From contig QNGE01001232.1 of NCBI GenBank assembly GCA_008508345.1, positions 117,574 to 181,573 of the forward strand: a stretch of DNA of 64,000 bases, read 5' to 3'. The notes beneath the pieces are model-generated. The model worked only from the letters and a program-made list of their open reading frames with translations, ran no database searches and was not told the DNA's origin. Origin of the DNA: Paragonimus westermani. Its lineage: Eukaryota; Platyhelminthes; Trematoda; Plagiorchiida; Troglotrematidae. Shown one piece after another: positions 27,430 to 38,400 of the stretch (positions are counted from its first letter, which is position 1; each line of letters opens with the position of its first letter). Position numbers and translations under genes: made by a program.

Positions 27430-29857
27430 AGCACAAGTTTACACCAGTTAATGAATATCTATTCCATATCTTCTTGACGGCGCTGGCATGGACGTATAAG
27501 TATCCATGTTTTCAGACACCTTGTTTGGCTTGACAAGTTCTCATCGAACGGATGGTTCTAGTCGACGGTTCAGAGCATGCAAATCTCGCCGTTGCCTGTC
27601 TGTCTGTCCTTTCGTCTATCCATCAACCACGCAGAGTACACTGCAATCCCTGGGGTTTGTTTGTCTGTCGATCAGCACGCCTTTTTGGGCGCGTAGCAAA
27701 TAGAAGGAGTAGTCGCTTCGCCATCGCCCATCGATTTTCCTCGGTCATACAGAACTGGGATGTGGGAGAAAATGTGACCTTGTGATGTTAGTCTTCAGTG
27801 GTCACTACACCCACGCTGTTCACTCGCCTTTGCCATTCAGACTTGCTCTCCTTACTCGAATTAAATCGTGGGAGATTGTGTTAGCGGATGCGTGACCTGT
27901 AGGGGCAACAAACCGCGAACGCAGTTTACCTTTAGTAGAACGAGAGAATGATGCATACTAGTCAAAGAAGCGCCCAAAAATAGCACACTAGAAATGTCAG
28001 CCATGCTTACTTCAGTTGAAATTCGACGAATAGTTCAAACCAGTTAGCAACGAAATTGGAAATGTCCTGGTGAAGTTAGCGGTAGCGCTTATACCTCCAA
28101 TAATTTCTGTAGTATAAAAATAATGAGAATATATAAAAGAATTTGTTTCGTTTGAAATCTGTTTTCATATGAACCCGTCTGGATTCAGTCGTGAGAACGA
28201 AAGTTAATCTTTTCCTGAAAAGGAATGGTACATACATGGTGAGTGCGGAGATGTGCTTTGAAAGTAGGTTTTAATCGGTTGAAGTTATCTGACATTGTTC
28301 GGCAGTTAATCCTCGTAAGTGTCAAGATAAGTGTTAGTGCCAAACCCGCTTTTTGAAGTCAATCATCCCACATTACACTCTGCTGGCGTCTTTGAGCAGA
28401 GGATCTGGACTATGTTAGTCACTTCTCCGCAATGAACTTTTCAATACTTCAAATTTTGTCGACTTACTGATTTCACTCATAAATGCTACTCAGCATAAAA
28501 ACTTCCTAAAAATGGCCTAATCTGTGAAGTAAATAATGAACTTTCATGTGGACTGTACTGGTTAGGATAAGTAGTAAGTTCGTGTTAACCACGTGTACAT
28601 CGAAGTTGCAAGGGTGTCTTTTAAAGTCCAAATTTTAACGCTCCCCTCCACCAGCTGTACCTTTCATCTGCAGTTTCCCCTAGCTTTTTGTGCAAGAAGG
28701 TTGATATCTGTGCTGTGACTTTACGACATTCGTAACGTAGCAGTGACACACTCCATGAACGGTTTGTTGGTTGTTTTGTTTATTTCTGTCACATCCTTCT
28801 GATTCGGGTATTTTAAAACGTTTTTCTAGACTTTATGGATTAAAATACAAGGATTTGTTTGCACTTCTTTGGTCCTAATGTTCTTGCGAAATTTATCTAT
28901 CTCGATTTTTACACAAATCCACTGTTCTATTTACTGAAGTACATGTGAACCTAAATCATTAGTCCTTTTCGAGTGTGACAGATTGCGACCGTTTACTAGG
29001 CCGTCAATGAACACTGTTAAGATTATTATTGTTATTGTAGGTCACATGTATATCGAGGCAACAGTCTAGTAATTTCTATGTATGTGACATTTTCAAATGT
29101 TAAATAGTCAGCTCTGGAGGTGCCCAAAAGCCATTGTCTACTTAATTTGGTTGACAATACTTAAAATAATGAGACTTTTGTCGTTTTCTTTTCGTTTGTC
29201 AGTTGTTTTGTTCTCCATCTTTCTGCAAATTCCTGATTACCACTTTGCATACAATCGACCATATTCACCTAACATCGGAAAACATGTTTTAGATTTTGTA
29301 TTGTATGCAGTAGATGGAAACTGAGATGTTGGTCTAAGTGCACGCGAACACCGGGTAGAATTGTTTTCAGACTCATTATAATCCGTAATAGAATGTGCAA
29401 AAGCGACGTTTTCAATATATACTTTGGTGAATCCTGATTACCGCTGGTGTTAAATGGGTCTTAACAAACTCTGTTGTGTATTTCCGTTCTCTATTCGTAC
29501 TGTGAAACAATAACTACCTACCTTCTGCTGTAACTGACAAACTACTTTTTACGATGTCTTTCTTTTCATTTGCTGATCTCAGATCACCTGTCCCAAAGTT
29601 AAAAGCATGCCTTCTTTTCGTAAAATAATGTTTATTCGCAAACACTGAAAACAGGGACCCCTGCAGTACTATCTTGAATGTCATATTTTCTATGAAAGAA
29701 GTTCTTCCTGTAAAGTATATAATTACGTAATAATGGATAATTTTCTACTAGATTGCAATATTTATGCCGATTCCGGGAACTCGGATTTCCTTGTTTTTCA
29801 AATGAAAAATATCCAACCCACCAAATCAGGACTGTCTGAAGGTGTAATTACTGGGGC
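27430..29857. other. Upstream region of the minus-strand host gene; no other gene seen
   Basis: The first few hundred bases contain the presumed 5' leader or promoter of the exon starting at 27429. I see no convincing TATA box or initiator to place a start site. Plus-strand frames at 27506-27785 have no recognisable motif. Confidence 0.4.
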
Positions 29858-29901
29858 AACGATTATAATCGTTGATTATGAACCCCTTTGGTAGCAAAGG
29901 G
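29858..29901. repeat. Perfect 16-bp palindrome followed by a 7-bp hairpin
   Basis: AACGATTATAATCGTT (29858-29873) is a perfect palindrome. Ten bases later, CCCTTTG (29884-29890) pairs perfectly with CAAAGGG (29895-29901) around a GTAG loop. Two stacked inverted repeats within 44 bases could be a protein-binding site, a cruciform-prone site or a relic of a mobile-element end. No function is known. Confidence 0.5.
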
Positions 29902-31230
29902 AACTGTATAACGATAACCGACGGGGTTGTCGTCCGTTGTGTTAAGTGAGGAAAAAAGTGTTGCATTCTCGAAAATATGTTCCTGAGAAATCGAATCTTG
30001 GAGTAAATCTGCGGATGCATATCAGTAGTTCATTCGTAATAAGCCTATCAGTTTCAATCGAGACAAGCACTGATGGATTGTCAACTCGTAGTGGTAAGTT
30101 TATGGCCGGCAGGTCGGCTCTGGTTGACTTGTAAATGCGCATTCTTTTGGAAAGCCCAAATGTGGTTATGAAACTTGGTGAACGTTTCTTTCTTCCATGT
30201 TGTCATTTTTGAGTTATTTTATACACTACTCATGAGTAACCAAACAAATCAGACCAAAATATACTTTTGTTGTTTGGTCTCCATCTTGGTCAAATTGACC
30301 CGCAGAATATCGAGGATAGTTTCTTTGTCTGTACATTTTGTAGTAATAAGTAAGTTTTCTGTCCTTAATAGCTGCACTTCTTGGGCCGGTTCTACTCTCT
30401 GTTGAACAATTGTCATTGTTTCCTAGCGTAGCGAATCCCATTAATAGACCACAATGTGCCGTCATTCCAGTCAGGTTGTCTTTGTGAGGACGTTCGTTCC
30501 ACAGCTGTAAATTATGTAAAGAATACTCTCCCAGTGGAGCATACAAAATACCATTTTTGCCGCAAATTCCATATGGACTGTTTGCTGCTAACCACTACGC
30601 ATTCTCTGGATAACATACATGTTTCACAGCGACAATCGTATTCAGCCAAGTTGTTTTATAAAGAAGCTCCAGACTCGAGGTTCGATTTTGTTAAGACTAA
30701 TCAATAGTGCATCTTCCTACGACTCGGCGTTGGAGCCTGATAAGAGTTTCCAAGAGGTGCGAGTCCACCATTGGATCTGATTGAAAGTTGACCAATTTGC
30801 GAAACAACATTGGTGTGTTATTCAAGTATACGACTAATTCCGAAGAGCGATTGCCATAAGTTCTTTGACAGATAGACCTTCATTTCCTTTGTTAATTTCC
30901 TTCTGGATGTGCGATTTCTCATCATCTGAATCTTCCAGATGGTTGCTGATGTATCCCACAGCCTTACTCAAGATGCGCGAGTAAAAAAGGAGAATCTATC
31001 GAATTAAGTGCTGCCTTCTAGACTCCGGAGACATTAGTCAAAGCGGATAAATCAGCCTTCCTGGTTTAACGCTGGTCTGCACCCGTCGGATACCCGAAAC
31101 TCTATTGTCCACCAGCATCCTGACTGCGAGTGGTTATGTTTAGAACGTGCTGGCTACTTATTCTCACAACAAAAGAGCGCTCGTGGCGACCATCCGCGGG
31201 TACAAGAACAAACAATATCCATTTTCTATT
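29902..31230. other. No recognisable gene
   Basis: Short frames at 29946-30134, 30226-30546 and 30456-30707 lack motifs and splice context. The right part may include unrecognised 5' sequence of the Penelope-like element that becomes recognisable at 31231. Confidence 0.4.
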
Positions 31231-32722
31231 TGACTCACTCTTTTAGTTCGGAAGTGCGGTTTGATAGTCTCTGCGATATTCGAACGAATTAGACCAAATG
31301 GAACCGTAATACCCTGACTGTATGGTTTACCGAAGGTTCACACGGAAAGATGGCCATTATTCCCGATTCTTGATATGTGTTATTCTCCATATCATTCGAT
31401 AGCATAGTGACTAACAGAGTTGCTAGACTTCGTTCGGAAATGCACAGCAGTGCATTCGCTAAAAGATACGTTTAAGTTTGTCGATTCTATCCGGTTGCTG
31501 AGTGTGGGAAGCAAGAAGCTGTAATCCTCGATGTGAATGTACCGCTTGTAGAAACCGTTGACCACTTCTGTGAAAATATTCGTTCCGATGATTCAAATGT
31601 GGGTTCACTCGAAGACACGCTCAAGCAGCTGATATTTATTTGCAGGCGGACTGTACACTTTCAGATAGATGGGAAAAGGAACCGTCATAAGGACGGCGCT
31701 GCAGTGAGGTCACCGTTAAGCACTCTGTTGGTAGATATTTTCAGTTTTGGAAAGAACTGCACTCCATGTGATTATTGACAATAGCACTTTCTACAAGAGT
31801 TACGAGGATGATATCGCCTGTTTAGTTGACGAAACTATGAATCTGGGTAGCCCACTTACTGTGGCAAATACAGCACATCCCAATCTCAACTCTACACTTG
31901 AGGCTTCGGAATATGGGCGAATATCCTTCCTGAGTGTGGCATTGAATAGCCGTGTAGACGGTTCATTTCAAAGTGGCGTCCACAAGAAAGGGACCTGGAA
32001 TGGCCAGTACACTCACTTTTTCGTTTACTTACTCGTCAGAGAGAAGAAAAACCTCATTTGCAGTTTAACACAGAGAGTTATGAGGTTATGCAGTGATGAC
32101 ATGATTGAAGCAGGAATGGTGTTTTCACGGCGGGTAATCGCAGAGAAAGCCTATCCCGTAAACTTCGTGGATAGACATGAAACTAATAGAACCAAAAGTT
32201 AAGCTCCCATCTGCTGAAAAGATGTTGGTTTACGGGACGCCAGACTACAAAGGTGGAGCGTTGACTGAACTGGTGACTCGTAAGACAAGTAACGTAACTG
32301 AAAAGACCTGCATTGTGACACAATTGCGAATCTCGTTCAGATTTAACCCGGTAGTTCACGTACAGCTCAAAGATACGTTGTCTAAGTGTGTGACTTCATT
32401 TTGTGTTAATTCTTTCAAATGTTGCTACGGAGCATGATACGTCGGTCGTATTACTAGGCGCCTTCCTCAGAGGATACGTGAACACCATTCAACATGGTTA
32501 GCTAGGGGCGAGATAAAGTCCACTTCGAGTGCAATTCTGACGCACCTTGTAGACACAGGGCACCAAATCTCCCCGGAACTGGCTTCTCAGCCCATTTACC
32601 GCTCGCCCAGTGGTCAATCCAGAGAAGTTAGATTTCGTATTCTGGCCACCGCGGAAGCCATCGGAATTCGATTGCTCAATCTACAGTTGTGTGTCCGGAA
32701 TAAATTTGTTCAGATCATGTGA
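31231..32722 (+). pseudogene. Penelope-like element A, broken RT plus GIY-YIG endonuclease
   Basis: This is a degenerate Penelope-like retroelement. Across three frames it shows the conserved N-terminal RT segment ending in IRPNGTVIP, then LYGLPKVH at about 31318, PILDM with SPYHS, the NVPL-ETV segment near 31533, the VRSPLSTLLVDIF block (the GSPL motif of the family) near 31700-31745, and a YEDD catalytic box at 31801-31812 with both aspartates kept. The C-terminal GIY-YIG endonuclease follows in the frame from 32177, with YVGR, R-x-REH, a SAI..HLVDTGH segment and a conserved E-A-I near the end. Damage includes TGA before the YGLPK motif, TAG-TGA after SPYHSIA, frame changes near 31530, 31750 and 32180, and a TGA at 32435-32437 inside the endonuclease next to YVGR. 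The N-terminal region is not recognisable. The element is divergent from B. It cannot make a working enzyme. Confidence 0.85.
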
Positions 32723-32936
32723 TCATCATCGCTTCGCGTTACCGACTTGGTAAACTCCGGAGGTCAATTTTGCCGCCTAACTGTCTTCAGGTTCACAACG
32801 GCATGACAAAATTATGCGACTAATTGCCTTTGACTTTGCTGGCTTGACAATCATGATTATATAAAACGTTATGTGATTGGTCCAAGAATGAATAACCAAA
32901 GGCAGACCGTTCGTTAAGACACGTTCCACTTCTAAA
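32723..32936 (+). other. Spacer between Penelope-like elements A and B
   Basis: This 214-base spacer contains a 15-base string near 32851 (tcatgatta, one variable base, ataa) that recurs just after element B near 35452. In Penelope-like elements terminal repeats often flank the ORF, so this might be a remnant of such repeats. No hammerhead core was found here. Confidence 0.3.
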
Positions 32937-35424
32937 ATGCGCAGCGTCAGATTGCTTAATTCGCTGTCAGTTCACACTGCAGTCAGTTCCGAGCTTAGCT
33001 TGCATTCGTCGCACCAAGATGATGACTTACATGATGGCTCGCACATTTGTGATCGAACAACGAAACCTTCGTTTGAGTTTTTCAAGTACTTATATGGCCA
33101 AGATAATTTTGATGTCGTGAACCTTGTTCAGGTGGCTAAAATAAGGTGCAAGATAGTAGTGGAACGGACACGCATTAATTTCTATGAGGAATGTATCCGA
33201 TCAAGCCAATTTCCGACGTCGTTTGTCTAATGAAAAATTACCGAGAAACAGCATCAATCTCGTGAGAATAACATGTTCGCATATCGATGCCAGTCGGGAA
33301 AGGATTAACAAGTTCGTGGAAACCCAACGTCGCTTGGCCGGAGTTCTTATTTCCTTGTCACTGGTTTGCCGAATGAAGTATGAGATCTTCTCTAGAGACA
33401 CCCTTGAAATAACTAGGGTTAGAACTCGTCGCCCTCTACAGCACTCTCTTTCACGATCAGCTGAAATGAGCGTGTTTCTTGGTGATGATTTCAAACATGT
33501 GCACAATCTTCCGTCTCCTGTGTTCACCCAGACGCAGCTGGAGGTCCTGTCGCTTGGACTGAATTTCAGAATACCGCCCAAGAACGTTAACAAGTCGAAC
33601 ACACAAGTTCAATTTGAATACATGTACGACCAAATGAAGGGACGGTAGCCTACATCTCCTGATGAGACAGACTAGTTCCACGCAAAATTTGTGGACACCA
33701 GTTTCGTCGGCGTCTATCCGTCAGCAGTGCTCTCTAAAGCAGGAACAGTATCAGACCATGACGGAACTAAGAGAAATGCAACATCTGTTATTCCTTAAAC
33801 CGGATAATGGCTCTGGTGTGGTCGTCATGACCAAGGACGAATGGTTATGGAAAATGAATATCATTTTGGAGTACCAGAGAAAGTTCACAGTAGACCGGAC
33901 AGTCGAAAATAACACATGGATGGAAAGCAGGCAACTTCAGATGTTGCTGTTACATGGACACATATCTGAAGCTCAGTGTAGACATTCAAAACCAGTCGGC
34001 ACGGAAACATCCCAATTGTGAGGTGCTCTAAAACTACACAAGGATGGTACACCTCTACGTCCGATTTTATGCATGAAAAACTCCGCTTTCCATAGAGTTG
34101 CTCGTTGGCCAGTGGGCATTTTGGATCCCATCTGTGAAGTCTTATCCCCACATTGCTTGAAAGACTCTTTCGAATTAGCTGAAATCTTAGAAAACACTTT
34201 GGTGAGTACCCAAGTAATGTGTTCCATGGATATTGATTCCCTTTTTACAAATTTTCCCCTCCGTGAGACAGTTGTTGTTCTATGTGATTTTATCTCGAGT
34301 CAGAACTGTGATATAGGTGTTCCACTTGAATACCTTAAAGATATTATTTTATGCACAAAAAACGTTCGTTTCGATTTTGAGGGACTTCCATACAAACAGA
34401 TAGACGGTGTTGCTATGGGTAGTCCATTAGACCCAGCACTAACTGACATCTTCTAAGGAATGATTGAGCGGCAAGTCCCAGATTATATAGCTGATTCGTT
34501 ATTGTACAAAAGATACGTTGGTAATATTTTAATTTTTACTGACGCTATTCATTTTGAATCATTCTTCTACTTTCTCAATAATTTTTACCCCAACCTACTT
34601 TTATATCACGAAGTTGAGTCGAACAATAGTTTACCTTCTTTGGATGTACTCATTACTAGCCGTGTGGATGGTACTTTACAACTCTCAGTTCACCGCAAAG
34701 CAACTTGGGGTTGTCATTATCTGCGGTTTTCCATTTGTGTCCCTATTGCCTACAAACGTGGTTTAGTTAAAACAGTGTTTCATAGAACCAAGCGTATTTG
34801 TACTCCGGATACTTTAAAGACAGAGCAGGAGTTGTTGAGACAAACTTTACTAACAAATAGTTACCGCGAAAGTTCATTCAGGCACATAATACGGTGAAGA
34901 AGAGCACTGAGCCCATACTGACGGCTCAAAAGAAGGATGTTTTCCTATACTTGCCATTCAGGGATGATCACCTAATCGCCGACATAAAGCGCAAATTAAA
35001 GCCTGCCTTGGCTCGAACGTATGTGGCTGCGCAGTTGCGCTTATTCCAAACCACCAGAGGACCAGTTCTCCGCAGTCGCAAAACTAGTTTGTCAAACTGT
35101 TCTGTCTCCCATATTGTGTACCAGTTCACTTGCAGTTGCAGTGACGTTTGTATATGCAGAACAGACCGACAACTAGCACAGCGAGTCGCCGAACACATCC
35201 GGAAGAGGTTGAAGCAACAGATGGCTCACCACCCCCAACTTAATGCACTGACTACTCGAAATCCAACGTCATCAATTGCTAAACACCGTGTGACAACAGG
35301 CCATCAAGTTGACCCATTAAACTCATTCAAGCTATTGCTGCGCAACCGAAACCCAAAGTTATTAACCTTCTGCGAAGCGATGCTCATTCGAACTTACCAA
35401 CCGACGTTGTGTACACAGAAGTAG
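32937..35424 (+). pseudogene. Penelope-like element B, nearly full length but inactivated
   Basis: It has the full domain order. An N-terminal charged region occupies 32937-33230 and 33184-33648, ending in the family-typical VHNL...TQTQLEVLSLGL segment. The RT follows in one frame over 33662-34897: KPDNGSGVVVM, KLHKDGTPLRPIL, SMDIDSLFTNFPL with its motif A aspartate, DGVAMGSPL near 34400, and RYVGNILIF at 34511-34537. The GIY-YIG endonuclease is at 34894-35424 (CSC, CICRT, AEH, TTGHQVD, EAMLIRTYQP). Breaks are frame changes near 33230, 33650 and 34895, a TGA at 34019-34021 and a TAA at 34454-34456. The catalytic YxDD box is changed to YVGN, so the RT would be dead even without the stops, and the endonuclease YIG-type motif reads CIC. 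The same YVGN-type change occurs in fragment C. Confidence 0.9.
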
Positions 35425-38400
35425 TTGAAGCAAACTGTCGAGTTGCCATAGTCATGATTACATAATAATTGGTGCGTCTGTATGTGTGTCTAGTCCCTGT
35501 TTGTTCTTATCTATATGATGCATATAACTGGCTTGTTTTACGTTTGCGACTGATGGGAGTAAACGAAATGGGAACATACCGCAATATATGTCTTTTTATG
35601 CTCTGAAGAAGTGGTTAAAAGGAACTCAGTGTTTCAAGTTAGATATTAGCCAAGTGGTAAGAAAGTTTTAACCTTCCTAACCGGAAATGTGCCCACCCAT
35701 CGCAGTGACTCGTGGTGGCTGTGAAAACGTTGCAAACAACGTGAGGATTGGGGAGGTACCTGCGGCAGAACTGAGTAATGCACTAAATTTTTCGCAATAC
35801 AGGGCTGAATCTGTCGCTAGTACGGTGTGGTCGTTTGCGATGAGGCTTGGTGTAAGGTGGTCTCATTGGAACGCTGGAACATTTAACTTCGATTATTCAC
35901 TTATTGATCCGCCATCTTTGTTGGACTTTCGGTTGTACATCAATCTGCTCCTGCTGATTCGACGATCATGTGGGCGATTTCAGGATGCAAGTTGACAGAG
36001 ATTCAGTCTCTCCACGAACTGTCCTTTGCTCGGTGTGAGTTGGGTGCTCCAAATCACATCGTCTGTCGCATGTACATTTTAAACTTTGAATTGATATACA
36101 TCTTTTGATTGTTCTTATTTTGGGCTGTCCACCTACATTCCGCTCAGCGTGCCCTGTAGTACATGGGCAATTACAGAAAAGTAGCACATCTTTGCTGGCA
36201 CACTTTTTCTTATGATCTTTGATTCTCTGGTGACGTGGTACTCACGCTTCTTGGGCTTGACGTAGTGGGAGCTATGTTAAAAGCAACACGAAGCAAAAAT
36301 TGTGAAAATACCGATTTTTGCTGCTATTCTTGTTCTCTTTAAACGCAACGCCAAAGCAGGGTTCGAAATTTTAGAACCCGATAGGCAGAATTGTAAGTGA
36401 AAGAAAAGTTACAGGAACAAATTAGAAAAACAGTCGCGACAAGACTAGTGGCCCACCTTGAAGGGTATATTTTCCGAAGGGGCTAATAGATATCCTTCTT
36501 TTCGTTCTTCATGAGAATCTCCGTACAATGGTTCCCAATGCTCCTTACAAAGGAATCTTACATAGTTGGGTTCAGATTACACAATTCCCTTCTAGGGCCA
36601 GCTATCACTTCTGACGTAACGCGATACATTTTGCCACCTGTTGCTTGGTTGCTGGGCAGGTATGGTCCTCGGGTTTAAATCGAGATTACGGGTTGATTAG
36701 TCCAACACATGGAAACCGCAGGAAACTGGAAACGGTCTTGTGACGTGAAGTGTTGACTGGGTGGAATACTAATCCCGTTGTCATAGGTGATGTAATGGGA
36801 AGGAGAACGAGTCTTGTTTGTGGTTACTGTATCTATGTTGGTCGAGGTAAATAAATGACAATAACCACTTCCACTTTGTACTGATGTCAGAATTGTAACG
36901 TTGCTAACGTTGCATTTAGCATATAAATCTATATGTACTGCAGAAAAACCGCACAAAATGGCAAGCTTACTTCGACAAAGGTAATTAAAGACCAGGGATT
37001 ATACATGGTAAAAATGGACAAAGACATGGCGAGAAAAGTCAAAGGCATCAAATCGGGACACACAGAACTTCATAACCTGAACGCCATTGACTTCTATCCT
37101 TCGTGTTATCAATTTGTGTTCTCAGACAGGAGTGTTCAATGTCCAGGAAGCCGGTAACGTCCAATTGAAACAAAATTCACTAAAAAATACATTCATACTC
37201 CGAGCACAACTTACATACAAGTCACCAAAATGTCATATGCATCCTCATCCAGAACCCACAACCAGAGCTTGATACACCAGGCACCGAGCTGACACTGGTA
37301 AAGTGAGTCCGAGCCAGCGAAGTGTATTAGACGAGGTTATTCGATATAGCCAGTTCATTCACTCTTTCACTCAAGCGATCACTGATAATCTATCACCCGG
37401 TTTCTCATCAGGACAAATTACCTCTTGTTGCAGTGTTTGCCAGTCCTACCTCCTTAATTCAAAGCTGTCCATCTCACTCCTCTTATCGCTGAATACCGCA
37501 GATTCCCAATAAGATGGTAGGAGAAACGAGAACTCCCACTTTGAACACTGACAAATATAGTAATGGTGAAGAGAAGTGAACATTTGCGTTGTTTACTTAT
37601 CAGATTAGAGGCAGTACTGCATCATTCTTTGAAGGATTCTTGTCAGAATCTTCAGTGACGAGTGGTTCTTTTAATCAGACAACAAGTGGTAGGTGTCTTT
37701 AGTCCTGTCTATTCATTTACGAAAGTGGAACTGTCAGAAACGTGCAAACAACGCACTTTAACATCCGAAGCCCTTGGACTACCTCTTGCAGGCCAGATGC
37801 ACTTAGTTGGAAGCGAAAATTTGATGCTTCTCAATGTGACCCACTGCTGTACATCTTACCCTGACGAAAATTGAAATAGCCTTGCCTAACTGAACGTGCT
37901 ATCCAAAAACATTATGGTATCTTATCTGCCCAGCAGTATAGATCTGCCACAGAAAATTTAACGTGCCGATGCATGTACTTTGCAAGGTGACATCTCACAG
38001 CATATTACTATACGGTTCATATGCTGGTATAGCTCAGACTTTGTGCGTCAGGTTTCCGGGATAAAAATGACGTGGTTACGTAGAAGAATTGGTGGTTCTC
38101 TCTTTTTGTTCCATCAATAACGTTCTGCTATACGGTAGATGCTAAAACATTCATTTCAAGATGGATGCATAATAAACTAAAATGCGGGTAGAAATGAGAT
38201 TATCTCATACTTTCGTCCGGGGGGCTTAGATTTAAAAGAGTGTCCGTAACCACTGTAGAATAGCACGGGGTGAAGATCGTGGAGCAGATCATAAAGGAAC
38301 CTGTAGGGGGATTTATCACAGACGCTGCTAGGATTGGCAACGTCATTTCTTAATGAGATTAAACTGAGTTTTATAGAAGCAGTGAGGTGCACGAACAACC

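Noticed and set aside
25957..27451. Plus-strand frames opposite the proline-rich exon
   Set aside because: They mirror the compositional bias of the minus-strand exon; the Trp-rich frame at 25957-26175 is the complement of the proline codons.
33659..33690. CTGATGA in Penelope element B
   Set aside because: It lies in the RT-coding region and is not followed by a pairing stem II or GAAA.
35545..35575. CTGATGG followed by CGAAAT after Penelope element B, like a hammerhead core
   Set aside because: The core has G instead of the required A, no stem II pairs, and no stem I arms match around it.
37400..37415. Minus-strand CTGATGA directly followed by GAAAC
   Set aside because: There is no room for stem II between the two core strands, so it cannot fold as a hammerhead.
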